From: Stutzerimonas stutzeri KOS6
GTDB lineage: Bacteria > Pseudomonadota > Gammaproteobacteria > Pseudomonadales > Pseudomonadaceae
Direction of reading: 5' to 3'
Assembly: GCF_000307775.2 (NCBI RefSeq)
Contig: NZ_KK020675.1
Coordinates: forward strand, 623,281-687,280
DNA: 64,000 bases
Of this stretch, positions 9,129 through 17,732 are shown piece after piece (position 1 is the stretch's first letter; each line of letters opens with the position of its first letter). Made by a program: the position numbers and the translations under genes. The notes under the pieces were generated by a model. It was not told where the DNA came from. It saw nothing but the letters and a program-made list of their open reading frames with translations, and searched no databases.

Positions 9129-10114
9129 GGGGCGCTCTGGAACAGCGCGACCGGCATCAGCTTCGCCGGATCGGCGCCAGTCAGCCCGAGCAGCCGCTGC
9201 AGATCGACGATGCGTGCCTCATCCATGGGCCGCGGAATACCCTCGACGAAGCTGTCGCGCAACGCGGCGAACACCGCATCATCATCGGCACGCATCAACG
9301 GGCGGATCGCCTGCCAGTGCGCAGGGTCACTGGCGAGTTCGGCCTTGGTCTGGCTCAGCGCCGTGGCGAAGCGCTGCAGCAGTTCTTCGTTCGCCCGGGC
9401 CCAGTCCTCGGGGAACAGGTAACCGAGCACTGGCAGTTGCGGATCGAGCGCGAGAGAGTCCATCAGATCGGCCAGACCGAAGGCCGCCCGTACACCACCC
9501 TCGCCGCGCAGACGCGCGGAGAAATGCCAGAAGGTCAGCAGCGCATCCAGCTGGCCCCGGCGCAGCGCCTGGCCGAGCAGCGGTGGCGCGGCATATTGCA
9601 CGCTCGCCTGCTTCGCCAGCTCGATACCTTGCCTGGCGGCGGCGCGTTGCAGCAGCAGCCAGCCGAGCCCGTCCGGGCCGCCAGCCACGCCGATACGCTT
9701 GCCGCGCAGGTCGCCCAATGTGTGGATGTCGCTGCCGACGGGCACCAGCACTTCGCCGATCTGCGAAGAAAATGGCAGGTAGCGATAGGCGACCCCGGCC
9801 TGGTAACGCGCCTGTGCCCAGAGCAGGTCGCTCACCGCACCGTCGACGCTGGCGCTGGACAGCGCGAGCCGTGATGCCGGCACGTCGGCGGCCAGCCGCA
9901 CCTTCAGTTCGAAGCCGTTGGCATGATCGAGCCGCTGGCGCTTGAGATGGTCGAGTTCCCAGTGCGGCGTGCCGAACTGCAGGACGCTCAGGGTCAGTAC
10001 CGGCAGCTCCTGCGCCTGTGCGCACAAAGGCAGCAGCAACAGCGCACAGGTACGCCAGCAGGCCAGGCGAATGCGCTGGAAGGCGCGGGAGAGGAAAGGC
10101 ATCGAAGGCATCAT
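9125..10114 (-). CDS. ABC transporter substrate-binding protein (NMT1/THI5-SsuA-like)
   Basis: A 329-residue periplasmic binding protein with a signal peptide ending in LLLPLCAQA. The NMT1/THI5-like fold is suggested by the motifs DGAVSDLLWAQARYQAG, LGDLRGKRIGVAGG and QGQLDAL-like segments. Three ATGs (10114, 10111, 10102) could start translation; ribosome-site quality is poor for all, so the start is uncertain. It is the first gene of the three-gene importer. The ligand may be a sulfonate, a nitrile-like compound or a pyrimidine; the sequence does not decide this. Confidence 0.85.
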   Translation of the reverse strand: MMPSMPFLSRAFQRIRLACWRTCALLLLPLCAQAQELPVLTLSVLQFGTPHWELDHLKRQRLDHANGFELKVRLAADVPASRLALSSASVDGAVSDLLWAQARYQAGVAYRYLPFSSQIGEVLVPVGSDIHTLGDLRGKRIGVAGGPDGLGWLLLQRAAARQGIELAKQASVQYAAPPLLGQALRRGQLDALLTFWHFSARLRGEGGVRAAFGLADLMDSLALDPQLPVLGYLFPEDWARANEELLQRFATALSQTKAELASDPAHWQAIRPLMRADDDAVFAALRDSFVEGIPRPMDEARIVDLQRLLGLTGADPAKLMPVALFQSAP

Positions 10115-10223
10115 GCCTGCAGGGTACGAAGCCCCCTGCCGGGCACGAATTGTACTTTGGTACCTGTTCGCTGCTGCGTTGGTCGCGGCGAGCCGGACCC
10201 GGCTGCAGCGCCTGACAGACGAC

Positions 10224-10667
10224 TCAGGCCTGCTCGGCGAGGCGTTGCAGCAACCGCGCCTGGAGCTTTTCCAGCTCGGCCGGTTCGGCCTTGCCTGCGG
10301 CATGGATACCCAGCCCTTCGCCGGCGTAGCGCGGAACGATGTGCATATGGATATGGAACACCGTTTGTCCGGCCGCCGCGCCATTGAACTGGGCGACCTG
10401 CACACCGTCAGGCTGCAGTTCGGCGACGATCGCCCGGGCGAGCAGTTGCACCACGCGCATGACACTGGCCAGCGCATCGCTGTCCACGTCGAGGATATTG
10501 CAGGCCGCCGAACGCTTGGGAATCACCAGCGTGTGGCCGAAGGACTGCGGGAACAGGTCGAGGAACGCGAGCACGTCGTCATCCTCGTAGAGCTTGTAGC
10601 AGGGTGCATCGCCACGAATGATCTGGGCGAAGATGTTCTGCGGATCGTAGGGCGTGGTCAGGGACAC
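10224..10667 (-). CDS. HIT-family nucleotide hydrolase
   Basis: A 147-residue protein with the histidine triad HIHMHIVP at about 104-111. HIT proteins hydrolyse the alpha-phosphate bond of nucleotide conjugates such as AMP-lysine or AMP-NH2. The upstream FLDLFPQSFGHTLVIPK motif is typical of the bacterial Hint/HinT-like branch. Translation starts with GTG at 10667, with GGAG seven bases before it. The gene stands alone, downstream of the start of the ABC importer operon. Confidence 0.92.
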   Translation of the reverse strand: MSLTTPYDPQNIFAQIIRGDAPCYKLYEDDDVLAFLDLFPQSFGHTLVIPKRSAACNILDVDSDALASVMRVVQLLARAIVAELQPDGVQVAQFNGAAAGQTVFHIHMHIVPRYAGEGLGIHAAGKAEPAELEKLQARLLQRLAEQA

Positions 10668-10911
10668 CTGGGATTCTCCGGCGAGTGGAAAAGGCAGACA
10701 TTAGCATTCTCCGAGCGCCTGCGACTGCGGCCGATCGCGCGCTCGTCGGGGCTTCCGCTCACCGCCCTGCCCGGCGGCGGCGATCCAGGCGCGGCCCGCC
10801 GCCGGCATGGCAGGAAACGCCCGCAGCGCCGCAGCGGAGAAGGTTGCAGTAGGCGAAAGCCGGCGCTGCAGGTATCTTCGCCCACCGCCCCAGCACAGGA
10901 CCACCCGCTCG

Positions 10912-11466
10912 ATGCATCGCCTCGTCACGCTCTGCGCACTGGCGCTATTCAGCTGCACCGCTCACGCCAGGGTCGAGGTGTTGCCCCTGCAGCACGAAGG
11001 CCAGGGCCCGGTGCTGGTCGCGCGGGTAACCGAGCAGATCGCACCCGGCGATTACGAAGCCTTGCTCAAGGGCCTCATGGCGCACCCGGGCCGGCACGCC
11101 CGTAAACTGCTGATCCTCGACAACATCGGTGGCAGCGCGGCAGAAGCCATGCGCATGGGCTATCTGCTGCGCGAAACGGGCTTCGACGCCCTGGTACCCG
11201 CCGCCGCGGTCTGCCAGGGCAGTTGCATCTACCTGCTCGCAGCCGGCCGCCAGCGCACGGTGCGCGGTCATGTCGGCCTGCACCGGCCGTACCGCGCCGA
11301 TGGCGACTCGGTGCTGTCCAGCGGGCAGCGGCCGCGGCATGCGCCGCAGGCCTACTTGCGCGACATGGGTGTAAATCCACGGTTGGCCGACGACATGCAA
11401 CTGATCGACCCGTGGCGCATGCGCGTGCTGACGCCACCGGAACTGGCCCGCTACCGCCTGCAGTAG
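10912..11466 (+). CDS. Secreted ClpP/crotonase-fold protein
   Basis: A 184-residue protein with a signal peptide (cleavage near FSCTAHA). The body resembles the periplasmic ClpP-like family (COG3904): ILDNIGGSAAEAMRMG forms the glycine-rich oxyanion loop, CQGSCIYLLAAG carries a candidate nucleophilic Ser at about 105, and GHVGLHRPY carries a candidate His at about 124. This is the layout of a small serine peptidase, though activity is unproven. The ATG at 10912 begins the signal peptide; the open frame extends upstream without a better start. Confidence 0.8.
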   Translation: MHRLVTLCALALFSCTAHARVEVLPLQHEGQGPVLVARVTEQIAPGDYEALLKGLMAHPGRHARKLLILDNIGGSAAEAMRMGYLLRETGFDALVPAAAVCQGSCIYLLAAGRQRTVRGHVGLHRPYRADGDSVLSSGQRPRHAPQAYLRDMGVNPRLADDMQLIDPWRMRVLTPPELARYRLQ

Positions 11467-11765
11467 CGCAGGGTGGAAAACGGCGAAGCCTTTTCCACGC
11501 CTCTGTTCCAGACCGCCCCGGTCTTTCCAGCCCCCCTCGCAAACACTTCCAGTGCCACCTCGGCGGCTATTTCAGGCCACCTCGTTCCCATAAGAAACGA
11601 GCAACAGCCGCACCCCACTTCCAGCGGAAAACCTCCCTGCCGATTCACCATCCGTCCGTTAGACCAATGATCGGCATCTACGAAAATTCCTTGCGCCGCG
11701 TCTAGGCTGATTGCCTGCGAGCGTGCGAGCGGATCACCCGACAACCGCCAACTACGGAGACTTCC
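11467..11765. other. Intergenic region with one palindrome
   Basis: About 300 bases without a convincing gene. Just after the ClpP-fold gene there is an inverted repeat, ggtggaaaacggcgaagcc followed by ttttccac (about 11471-11498), which resembles a REP and could end the upstream transcript. The rest shows nothing I recognise apart from the GGAGA ribosome site of the VOC gene. Confidence 0.5.
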
Positions 11766-12188
11766 ATGAAAATTTCCACCTACCTCACCTTCGACGGCAC
11801 CGCCCGTGATGCCTTCAGCTTCTATCAGCAGGTCCTGGGCGGCACGCTGGAGATGATGACCTTCGCCCAGGCGCCGGATGCCGAGCAGTTTCCAGCCGAG
11901 TATCACGAGCGGATCATGCACGCCTGTCTCAATCTGGGCGAGGGTGTGCTGATGGCATCCGATACGCTGCCCGGCGATACCTGCGGCGGCGAGCCCTACG
12001 CGGGTATCAAGGGCTGCTCGATTTCCCTCAACCCGGCCAGCGTGGCCGAAGGTGAGCGGCTGTTCGCTGAATTGGCGGCAGGCGGCACGGTGATCATGCC
12101 GCTGGAAAAGACCTTCTGGGCCGAGCGCTTCGGCATGCTCACCGACCGCTTCGGCGTGTCCTGGATGGTCAACTGCGAACAGGGCTGA
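11766..12188 (+). CDS. VOC-superfamily protein (PhnB/glyoxalase-like)
   Basis: A 140-residue protein of the vicinal-oxygen-chelate fold, PhnB/YjdN subtype. It opens with STYLTFDGTARDAFSFYQQVLGG, a diagnostic start (segment FYQQVLGG at about 19-26), and has MHACLNLGEGVLMASD and WAERFGMLTDRFGVSW near the end. These homologues often lack known activity despite a 3-demethylubiquinone or glyoxalase label. The ATG follows GGAGACTTCC. It is a single-gene unit. Confidence 0.9.
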   Translation: MKISTYLTFDGTARDAFSFYQQVLGGTLEMMTFAQAPDAEQFPAEYHERIMHACLNLGEGVLMASDTLPGDTCGGEPYAGIKGCSISLNPASVAEGERLFAELAAGGTVIMPLEKTFWAERFGMLTDRFGVSWMVNCEQG

Positions 12189-12459
12189 AGCCTGCGCCAT
12201 GTCGGCGCCCTGCCGTCTGCACGGGCAAGTCCGAAGACGACGGCACCGATTGCCAGTAGCTGCCTGCCAGACCGGAAGTCCCGGCTAGCGCTTCGAAAGC
12301 CTGGCGGACGCAGCCTAGCTGCGGGACCGAGCCCGGCGATCCCTTCTGCTGCATGGAAACCTCTGATAGCGCCGCTCGCGGCTGACTGCCGCGGGCGCTC
12401 GAGCGCTCGTCAGGACGCCAATGCCTGCATACTAGTGCTCCGACCTGGAGAGCCTTCCC

Positions 12460-13443
12460 GTGGATCTGCTATTTCTCGGTACCTCATCCGGTACGCCCAC
12501 CCGCGCTCGCAATGTCAGCGCCCTGGCCTTGCTGGAGGACACCGGCAAGGGCTGGTACCTGATCGACTGTGGCGAAGGCACCCAGCACCGGCTGCTGCGC
12601 ACGCCGCTGTCGCTGCATGACCTGCGCGCCATCTGCATCACCCATGTGCATGGCGACCACTGCTACGGATTGCCCGGCCTGCTTGCCAGCGCCGGGATGA
12701 TGGGGCGCAAGGCCGCGCTGACGATCATCGCGCCGCAGGGCATCGAAACCTGGGTGCGCGCCACGCTGGAGATGAGCCAGAGCTGGCTGGGCTACGCCCT
12801 CGAATTCCACGCGGCCGAATCGCTGGGCGAGTGGCGCAACCTGAACATGCGCATCGAGGCCACCGCCCTGTCCCACCGGGTGCCCTGCTATGGCTACAGC
12901 CTCACCGAGGCCCGCCCCGATCCACGCCTGGACATCGGCCGACTCGAGCGCGACGGTGTCCCCCGCGGGCCGCTCTGGGGCCAGCTGGCACGCGGCTTCG
13001 ACATCGAGCATGAAGGTCGCATGCTGCGTAGCGACGACTACCTGAGCTTCACCCGCGCCCCGCGGCGTATCGTCATCGGTGGTGACAACGACCGCCCCGA
13101 ACTGCTCGCCAATGCTTGCCAGGGCGCTCAGGTGCTGGTGCACGAAGCGACCTATACCGAGGCGGTAGCCAACGATGCGCGCAACGACTTCGGCCACAGC
13201 ACGGCGGCGTCGGTGGCGCGCTTCGCGCAAACGGTCGGACTGTCGAATCTGGTGCTGACCCACTTCAGCGCGCGCTATCAGAAGAACGCCGGGCGTGGTC
13301 ACTCGATCGACGACCTGCGCGCCGAAGCCAACGCACTCTACTCTGGCCACCTGCTGCTCGCCGAAGACTTCATGCGCCTGCACTTGGGCAAGGATGGCCA
13401 GCTGACGCCCGTCGAGCCACCTCGCCCGCGCCCGTCGCGCTGA
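12460..13443 (+). CDS. rnz: Ribonuclease Z, tRNA 3-prime endonuclease
   Basis: A 327-residue metallo-beta-lactamase-fold nuclease of the ElaC/RNase Z family, which trims tRNA 3-prime trailers. The zinc-binding motif [10 protein letters not shown] is at about 61-70, and further ligands are in [19 protein letters not shown] and LTHFSARY near the C-terminus. The length is normal for the short bacterial form. It starts at GTG 12460, which has GGAGA upstream. Alternatives within the fold are unlikely given the full motif set and the [15 protein letters not shown] start. Confidence 0.93.
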   Translation: MDLLFLGTSSGTPTRARNVSALALLEDTGKGWYLIDCGEGTQHRLLRTPLSLHDLRAICITHVHGDHCYGLPGLLASAGMMGRKAALTIIAPQGIETWVRATLEMSQSWLGYALEFHAAESLGEWRNLNMRIEATALSHRVPCYGYSLTEARPDPRLDIGRLERDGVPRGPLWGQLARGFDIEHEGRMLRSDDYLSFTRAPRRIVIGGDNDRPELLANACQGAQVLVHEATYTEAVANDARNDFGHSTAASVARFAQTVGLSNLVLTHFSARYQKNAGRGHSIDDLRAEANALYSGHLLLAEDFMRLHLGKDGQLTPVEPPRPRPSR

Positions 13444-13570
13444 GCGCGGTAAAGATCGCCACACACGTCGGCGGCCATGTCGACAGGCGCTGCTGCCCGA
13501 CGTCGGCCACGTGTCGCATCGCGAGCAGCCGGATCTAGTGCTGGAGCGGGTTGGACGGTTTTTGGGGTCA

Positions 13571-14215
13571 TTAACGGCGGATGGTCAGCCCGATAACCCG
13601 CGAGACGACCAGGGCGATGTACATCAGCCCTGCAATTTCCTCGAGCATGACCAGCGCCCGCGCTACAGGCCGCAGCGGAAGGATGTCACCGAGGCCAACA
13701 CCGGAGAGTACGGTGACGCTGAGGAACAGCAGCTCCATCCACGAGCGAGGCTCATCCGGCTGCAGGTTGGCGACGAAACTGCCCGGGGCAACGAGCTGGC
13801 AGGCCGCATAGGCGTAGGCGAACGCCCACGCCAGCAACGTGAAGGTGGCACCGACGGCAAACAGTTCGTCCGTCGTCGTGCGCTGGTCTTCCATCATGTA
13901 GCCGATCAGGCCTGCCGCCGCGTAGAAGTAGAACATCGACTCGGTCACGACCAACGCCAGGCGCAGGCCGGGCACGGCTGTCAGTTCGACGGCAAGCGTC
14001 AACCCGAGGATTGCAGCGGCCATCAGGAACGCCAGCGAATGCAGCGTCGGGCTCCGGTTGACGATGCGCAACGCCAGGACCAGCACCACAACGCCGAATG
14101 CACCAAAGGCAGCGCGGCCGAGCTGGGTGTTTTCCATGAAGGGGTACAGCAGGATACCGAGCAGCTGGACGAACAGCAGCGCCGCCGAGGGATAACGCAC
14201 GAGGTAGGTCAGCAT
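13571..14215 (-). CDS. Two-TM potassium-channel-like membrane protein
   Basis: A 214-residue protein with about six hydrophobic segments. The C-terminal third looks like an ion-channel pore: SWMELLFLSVTVLSGVGLGD, then a last transmembrane helix. The filter position reads SGVGLGD where potassium channels usually have TVGYGD. The substitution of Tyr by Leu makes potassium selectivity uncertain. Bacterial relatives are annotated as ion transporter or potassium channel family. It is convergent with rnz, and lies downstream of rlmE on the same strand. Confidence 0.78.
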   Translation of the reverse strand: MLTYLVRYPSAALLFVQLLGILLYPFMENTQLGRAAFGAFGVVVLVLALRIVNRSPTLHSLAFLMAAAILGLTLAVELTAVPGLRLALVVTESMFYFYAAAGLIGYMMEDQRTTTDELFAVGATFTLLAWAFAYAYAACQLVAPGSFVANLQPDEPRSWMELLFLSVTVLSGVGLGDILPLRPVARALVMLEEIAGLMYIALVVSRVIGLTIRR

Positions 14216-14288
14216 TGATTGCCCATCGATGTATCAGCCAGCTCGGGTGTAGCGGGAGCGGAACGTGCGGCAGGGCACTGATAGTGCC

Positions 14289-14342
14289 CTAGGCTCTGTA
14301 CGAAAAGTGCCTGCGCTCGGTGATGCTTCGTACAGAACCTAG
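14289..14342. repeat. Miniature IS-like palindrome at the rlmE stop codon
   Basis: A 46-base segment (14293-14338) whose ends are inverted copies of GYTCTGTACGAA, flanked on both sides by CTAG. CTAG fits the four-base YTAR target duplication of IS5-type elements. The right CTAG contains the TAG stop codon of rlmE. It could be a minimal MITE or excision remnant, or simply a stem-loop terminator, although no T-run follows. Confidence 0.5.
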
Positions 14343-14959
14343 CCCTTGAAGCCCTTGGCCACCAGATAGACCTCGCGCGAACGCGGGCGCGATGCTTCCG
14401 GCTTGCGGATCGACACCTTCTCGAACGAGCTGCGTACGTCCTTGAGGAACTCGTCCGAGCCTTCGCCCTGGAAGACCTTGACCACGTAGTTGCCACCGGG
14501 CTTGAGCACCTGGCGAACCATGTCGAGGGTGAGTTCGACCAGGTACATCGAAGCGGCCTGGTCGGCGGCCGCGACGCCACTGATGTTCGGCGCGATGTCG
14601 GAGACGATCAGATCGGGCTGCCGGCCGTCGAGCATGCCGAGGATCTGCTGGAAGACGGCATCTTCGGTGAAGTCGCCCTGCACGAAATCGACGTTGTCCA
14701 GCCCGCCCATCGGCAGGATGTCGGTGGCCAGCACCCTGCCCTTCTCGCCGACGATGCCGCCGGCCACCTGCGACCAGCCGCCAGGTGCGGAGCCGAGGTC
14801 CATGACCAGCATGCCGGGGCGTATCAGCTTGTCCTTCTCGTTCAGCTCGATCAGCTTGTAGCTGGAGCGCGAGCGCAAGCCGTCCTTCTGGGCGCGTTTG
14901 ACGAAGGGATCGTTGACGTGTTCATCCAGCCAACGACGGCTGCTTTTGGATCGTTTCAT
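14339..14959 (-). CDS. rlmE: 23S rRNA (uridine-2'-O)-methyltransferase RlmE (FtsJ)
   Basis: A 206-residue SAM-dependent enzyme that methylates U2552 of 23S rRNA in the large subunit. The SAM motif DLGSAPGGWSQ is at about 54-64, and the catalytic tetrad can be read as K35, D121, K161 and E196, each in its family context (SYKL, SDIAPN, VVKVFQG, SREVYL). The ATG at 14959 begins MKRSKSSRRW. In many relatives ftsH follows rlmE; here it does not, and a palindrome sits on the stop codon instead. Confidence 0.96.
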   Translation of the reverse strand: MKRSKSSRRWLDEHVNDPFVKRAQKDGLRSRSSYKLIELNEKDKLIRPGMLVMDLGSAPGGWSQVAGGIVGEKGRVLATDILPMGGLDNVDFVQGDFTEDAVFQQILGMLDGRQPDLIVSDIAPNISGVAAADQAASMYLVELTLDMVRQVLKPGGNYVVKVFQGEGSDEFLKDVRSSFEKVSIRKPEASRPRSREVYLVAKGFKG

Positions 14960-15204
14960 GATAGAGCCAACCACGGAGAATCAAGGTGAGGCGCGGACCA
15001 ACAGGCGGGGCAAGGCGCAACCGCTGGACGCAAAGTGGCGCGATTATAAGCCGATAATGCTGATCCGCGGGCGCTGGTCGCAGCATGCAGGCCCTGGAAG
15101 ACCCTCGGCGCAGCCTGACAGATGCGCGTGGCGACGGGTACAATCCGCGCCCCAACCCGCCCCTTCTTCTTCCTCTGCCGGAGTCACCGGCCAGGATTAC
15201 CGCC

Positions 15205-16842
15205 ATGATTCGCATCAACGAACTGTCCCTGCCCCTCGATCATTCCGCCGATGAGTTGCGCCAGGCCATCGTCAAACGCCTGAACATCAGCGACGCCGAT
15301 CTGCTGAATTTCACCGTGTTCAAGCGCAGCTACGATGCGCGCAAGAAGAACAGCGTCATCCTGTTCATCTACATCGTCGACGTTGAGGTCTGTGACGAGG
15401 CGGCAGTCCTGACGCGTTTCGCCGACGACAACCACGTGCGTCCGGCGCCGGATACCCGCTACTACCCAGTCGGCCAGGCACCGGCCAATCTGACCGAGCG
15501 GCCAGTGGTGGTGGGCTTCGGCCCCTGCGGACTGTTCGCCGCGCTGCTGCTGGCGCAGATGGGCTTCAAGCCCATCGTGCTGGAGCGCGGCAAGGATGTG
15601 CGCCGCCGGACCAAGGACACCTGGGCGCTGTGGCGCAAGAAGACCCTGACGCCGGAGTCCAACGTGCAGTTCGGCGAGGGCGGGGCCGGGCTGTTCTCCG
15701 ACGGCAAGCTCTACAGCCAGATCAAGGACCCGAAGTTCTACGCGCGCAAGGTGATGCACGAGTTCGTCCGCGCCGGTGCGCCGGAAGAGATCATGTACGT
15801 CAGCAAGCCGCACATCGGCACCTTCCGCCTCACCGGCGTGGTTGCGGCGATGCGCGAGGAAATCATCGCCCTCGGCGGCGAAGTGCGCTTCGAGAGCAAG
15901 GTGACCGATCTCGTGATCGACGATGGCCAGCTCGAAGGCGTGGTGCTGGCCAGTGGCGAGACGCTGCGCAGTCGCCACGTGGTGCTGGCGCTGGGCCACA
16001 GCTCGCGCGATACCTTCCGCATGCTGCATCGCCAGGGCGTGTTCATCGAGGCCAAGCCGTTTGCCATCGGTTTCCGCATCGAGCACCCGCAGGGCATGAT
16101 CGATCAGGCTCGTCTGGGCAAGTACGCCGGCCACCCGGAGCTGGGTGCTGCGGACTACAAGCTGGTGTATCACGCCAGGAACGGCCGCGCCGTCTACAGC
16201 TTCTGCATGTGCCCGGGCGGCACCGTGGTGGCCGCCACCTCCGAGCCGGGGCGTGTGGTGACCAACGGCATGAGCCAGTATTCGCGCAACGAGCGCAATG
16301 CCAATGCCGGCATCGTCGTCGGCATCAACCCCGAGCAGGATTTCCCCGGCGACGCGCTGGCCGGTGTGGAGCTGCAGGAGCGACTGGAGTCGCGCGCCTA
16401 CGAGCTGGGTGGCAGCGACTACTGCGCGCCCGGGCAACTGGTGGGCGACTTCATTCGCGGCGTGCCGTCGACCGAGTTCGGCGAGGTCGAGCCGTCCTAC
16501 AAGCCGGGCGTGCGCCTGGGCGACCTGGCGCCGTCGCTGCCCGATTATGCAATCGAGGCGATCCGCGAAGCACTGCCGGCGTTCGGCAAGCAGATCCGCG
16601 GCTTCGATCGCGCTGACGCCGTGCTCACCGGTATCGAAACCCGTACCTCGTCGCCGGTGCGCATCACCCGTGACAATGAGACGTTGCAAAGCCTCAACCT
16701 GCGCGGTCTGTATCCGGCCGGTGAAGGCGCCGGTTACGCCGGCGGCATCCTCTCGGCGGGCGTGGACGGCATCAAGGTCGCCGAGGCCCTGGCCAAGTCG
16801 ATGCTGGCTGACCTGGGCCTGTCCGACGTGCAGAGCAGCTGA
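15205..16842 (+). CDS. FAD-dependent dehydrogenase (COG2509 type)
   Basis: A 545-residue flavoprotein. A small N-terminal domain (1-95, starting MIRINELSLPLDH) precedes the Rossmann dinucleotide motif VVGFGPCGLFAA (about 102-113). Further motifs include NVQFGEGGAGLFSDGKLYSQ and a C-terminal FAD-binding GLYPAGEGAGYAGGILSA. This is the COG2509 family of uncharacterised NAD(P)/FAD oxidoreductases, about 540 residues. The next gene, a SpoU methyltransferase, begins 11 bases after its stop and is probably cotranscribed. Confidence 0.9.
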   Translation: MIRINELSLPLDHSADELRQAIVKRLNISDADLLNFTVFKRSYDARKKNSVILFIYIVDVEVCDEAAVLTRFADDNHVRPAPDTRYYPVGQAPANLTERPVVVGFGPCGLFAALLLAQMGFKPIVLERGKDVRRRTKDTWALWRKKTLTPESNVQFGEGGAGLFSDGKLYSQIKDPKFYARKVMHEFVRAGAPEEIMYVSKPHIGTFRLTGVVAAMREEIIALGGEVRFESKVTDLVIDDGQLEGVVLASGETLRSRHVVLALGHSSRDTFRMLHRQGVFIEAKPFAIGFRIEHPQGMIDQARLGKYAGHPELGAADYKLVYHARNGRAVYSFCMCPGGTVVAATSEPGRVVTNGMSQYSRNERNANAGIVVGINPEQDFPGDALAGVELQERLESRAYELGGSDYCAPGQLVGDFIRGVPSTEFGEVEPSYKPGVRLGDLAPSLPDYAIEAIREALPAFGKQIRGFDRADAVLTGIETRTSSPVRITRDNETLQSLNLRGLYPAGEGAGYAGGILSAGVDGIKVAEALAKSMLADLGLSDVQSS

Positions 16843-16853
16843 GCACCACCCTG

Positions 16854-17585
16854 ATGAAACTCGACGACATCAAGAAGCTGCACCAGAAGAAATACCGTGG
16901 CGAGTTCGGACACTTCCTGGTGGAGGGCGAACATCTGGTGCTGGAGCTGCAGAAAGCGGCCGTGCGCAACCCGCAGCTGGAGCGCAGCGAGCTTTATGTG
17001 ACCAGTGCCTACGAGCACTGGCAAAGCCCGTTCAGGACGCACCTGATCAGCGACCGCCAGATGGCGCAGATCGCCGACACCAAGACCCCGCAAGGCATCG
17101 TTGCACTGGTGCCGATGCCGGCGACAGGCGCGACGGTTGCTGCACCCGTCGCGGGCGAACGCGCGATCTACCTGCATGAAATCCAGGACCCGGGCAACCT
17201 CGGAACCATCCTGCGCACGCTGGCCTGGTTCGGCAATTTTCGCTGCCTGCTGAGCCCCGGCAGCGTCGACCCGTACAACCCCAAGGTCGTGCGTTCGAGC
17301 ATGGGCGCCATCTTTCATGCACCGATGGAACTGGATGTGGCGCTGGATTCGTTGCACAGCCGCTTCGAGCACATCGCCTGCCTGGATATGAGCGGCGAGC
17401 CGGTGCAATCGGCGAATTTCCGAACCTTCGATTGCTACCTGTTCGGCAACGAGGCCCGCGGCGTGCCCCGTGAGCAACTGAGTGCCATGAAGGCCGAGCC
17501 CTTCACGATTCCCGGTTGCGGCGCCATCGAATCGCTGAACCTGGCCGCGACGGTCAACATGTGCGCCTACGAACTGAGCCGGTAG
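16854..17585 (+). CDS. SpoU/TrmH-family RNA 2'-O-methyltransferase
   Basis: A 243-residue RNA methyltransferase with an N-terminal substrate-binding domain and a C-terminal trefoil-knot SPOUT domain. The three SpoU motifs are present: LHEIQDPGNLGTILRT, YLFGNEARGVP and IESLNLAATVNMCAYE. It probably methylates a ribose in rRNA or tRNA. It starts at ATG 16854, only 11 bases after the FAD dehydrogenase gene. It is distinct from TrmH and RlmB in its opening; the exact target is unknown. Confidence 0.9.
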   Translation: MKLDDIKKLHQKKYRGEFGHFLVEGEHLVLELQKAAVRNPQLERSELYVTSAYEHWQSPFRTHLISDRQMAQIADTKTPQGIVALVPMPATGATVAAPVAGERAIYLHEIQDPGNLGTILRTLAWFGNFRCLLSPGSVDPYNPKVVRSSMGAIFHAPMELDVALDSLHSRFEHIACLDMSGEPVQSANFRTFDCYLFGNEARGVPREQLSAMKAEPFTIPGCGAIESLNLAATVNMCAYELSR

Positions 17586-17732
17586 CCGTCGTTTGAAGTG
17601 ACTGCGCTACGCGGCCTGCTCAGCGGTTGCCAAAGTCCGTGCACCGCGTCCGGTACCGCCGTGCGGTTGCCACCCTGCCAGCTGACGCTTGCCCGGCTGC
17701 TTCCCGGCACCCGCTCAAGCGCTTGCGAAGCG

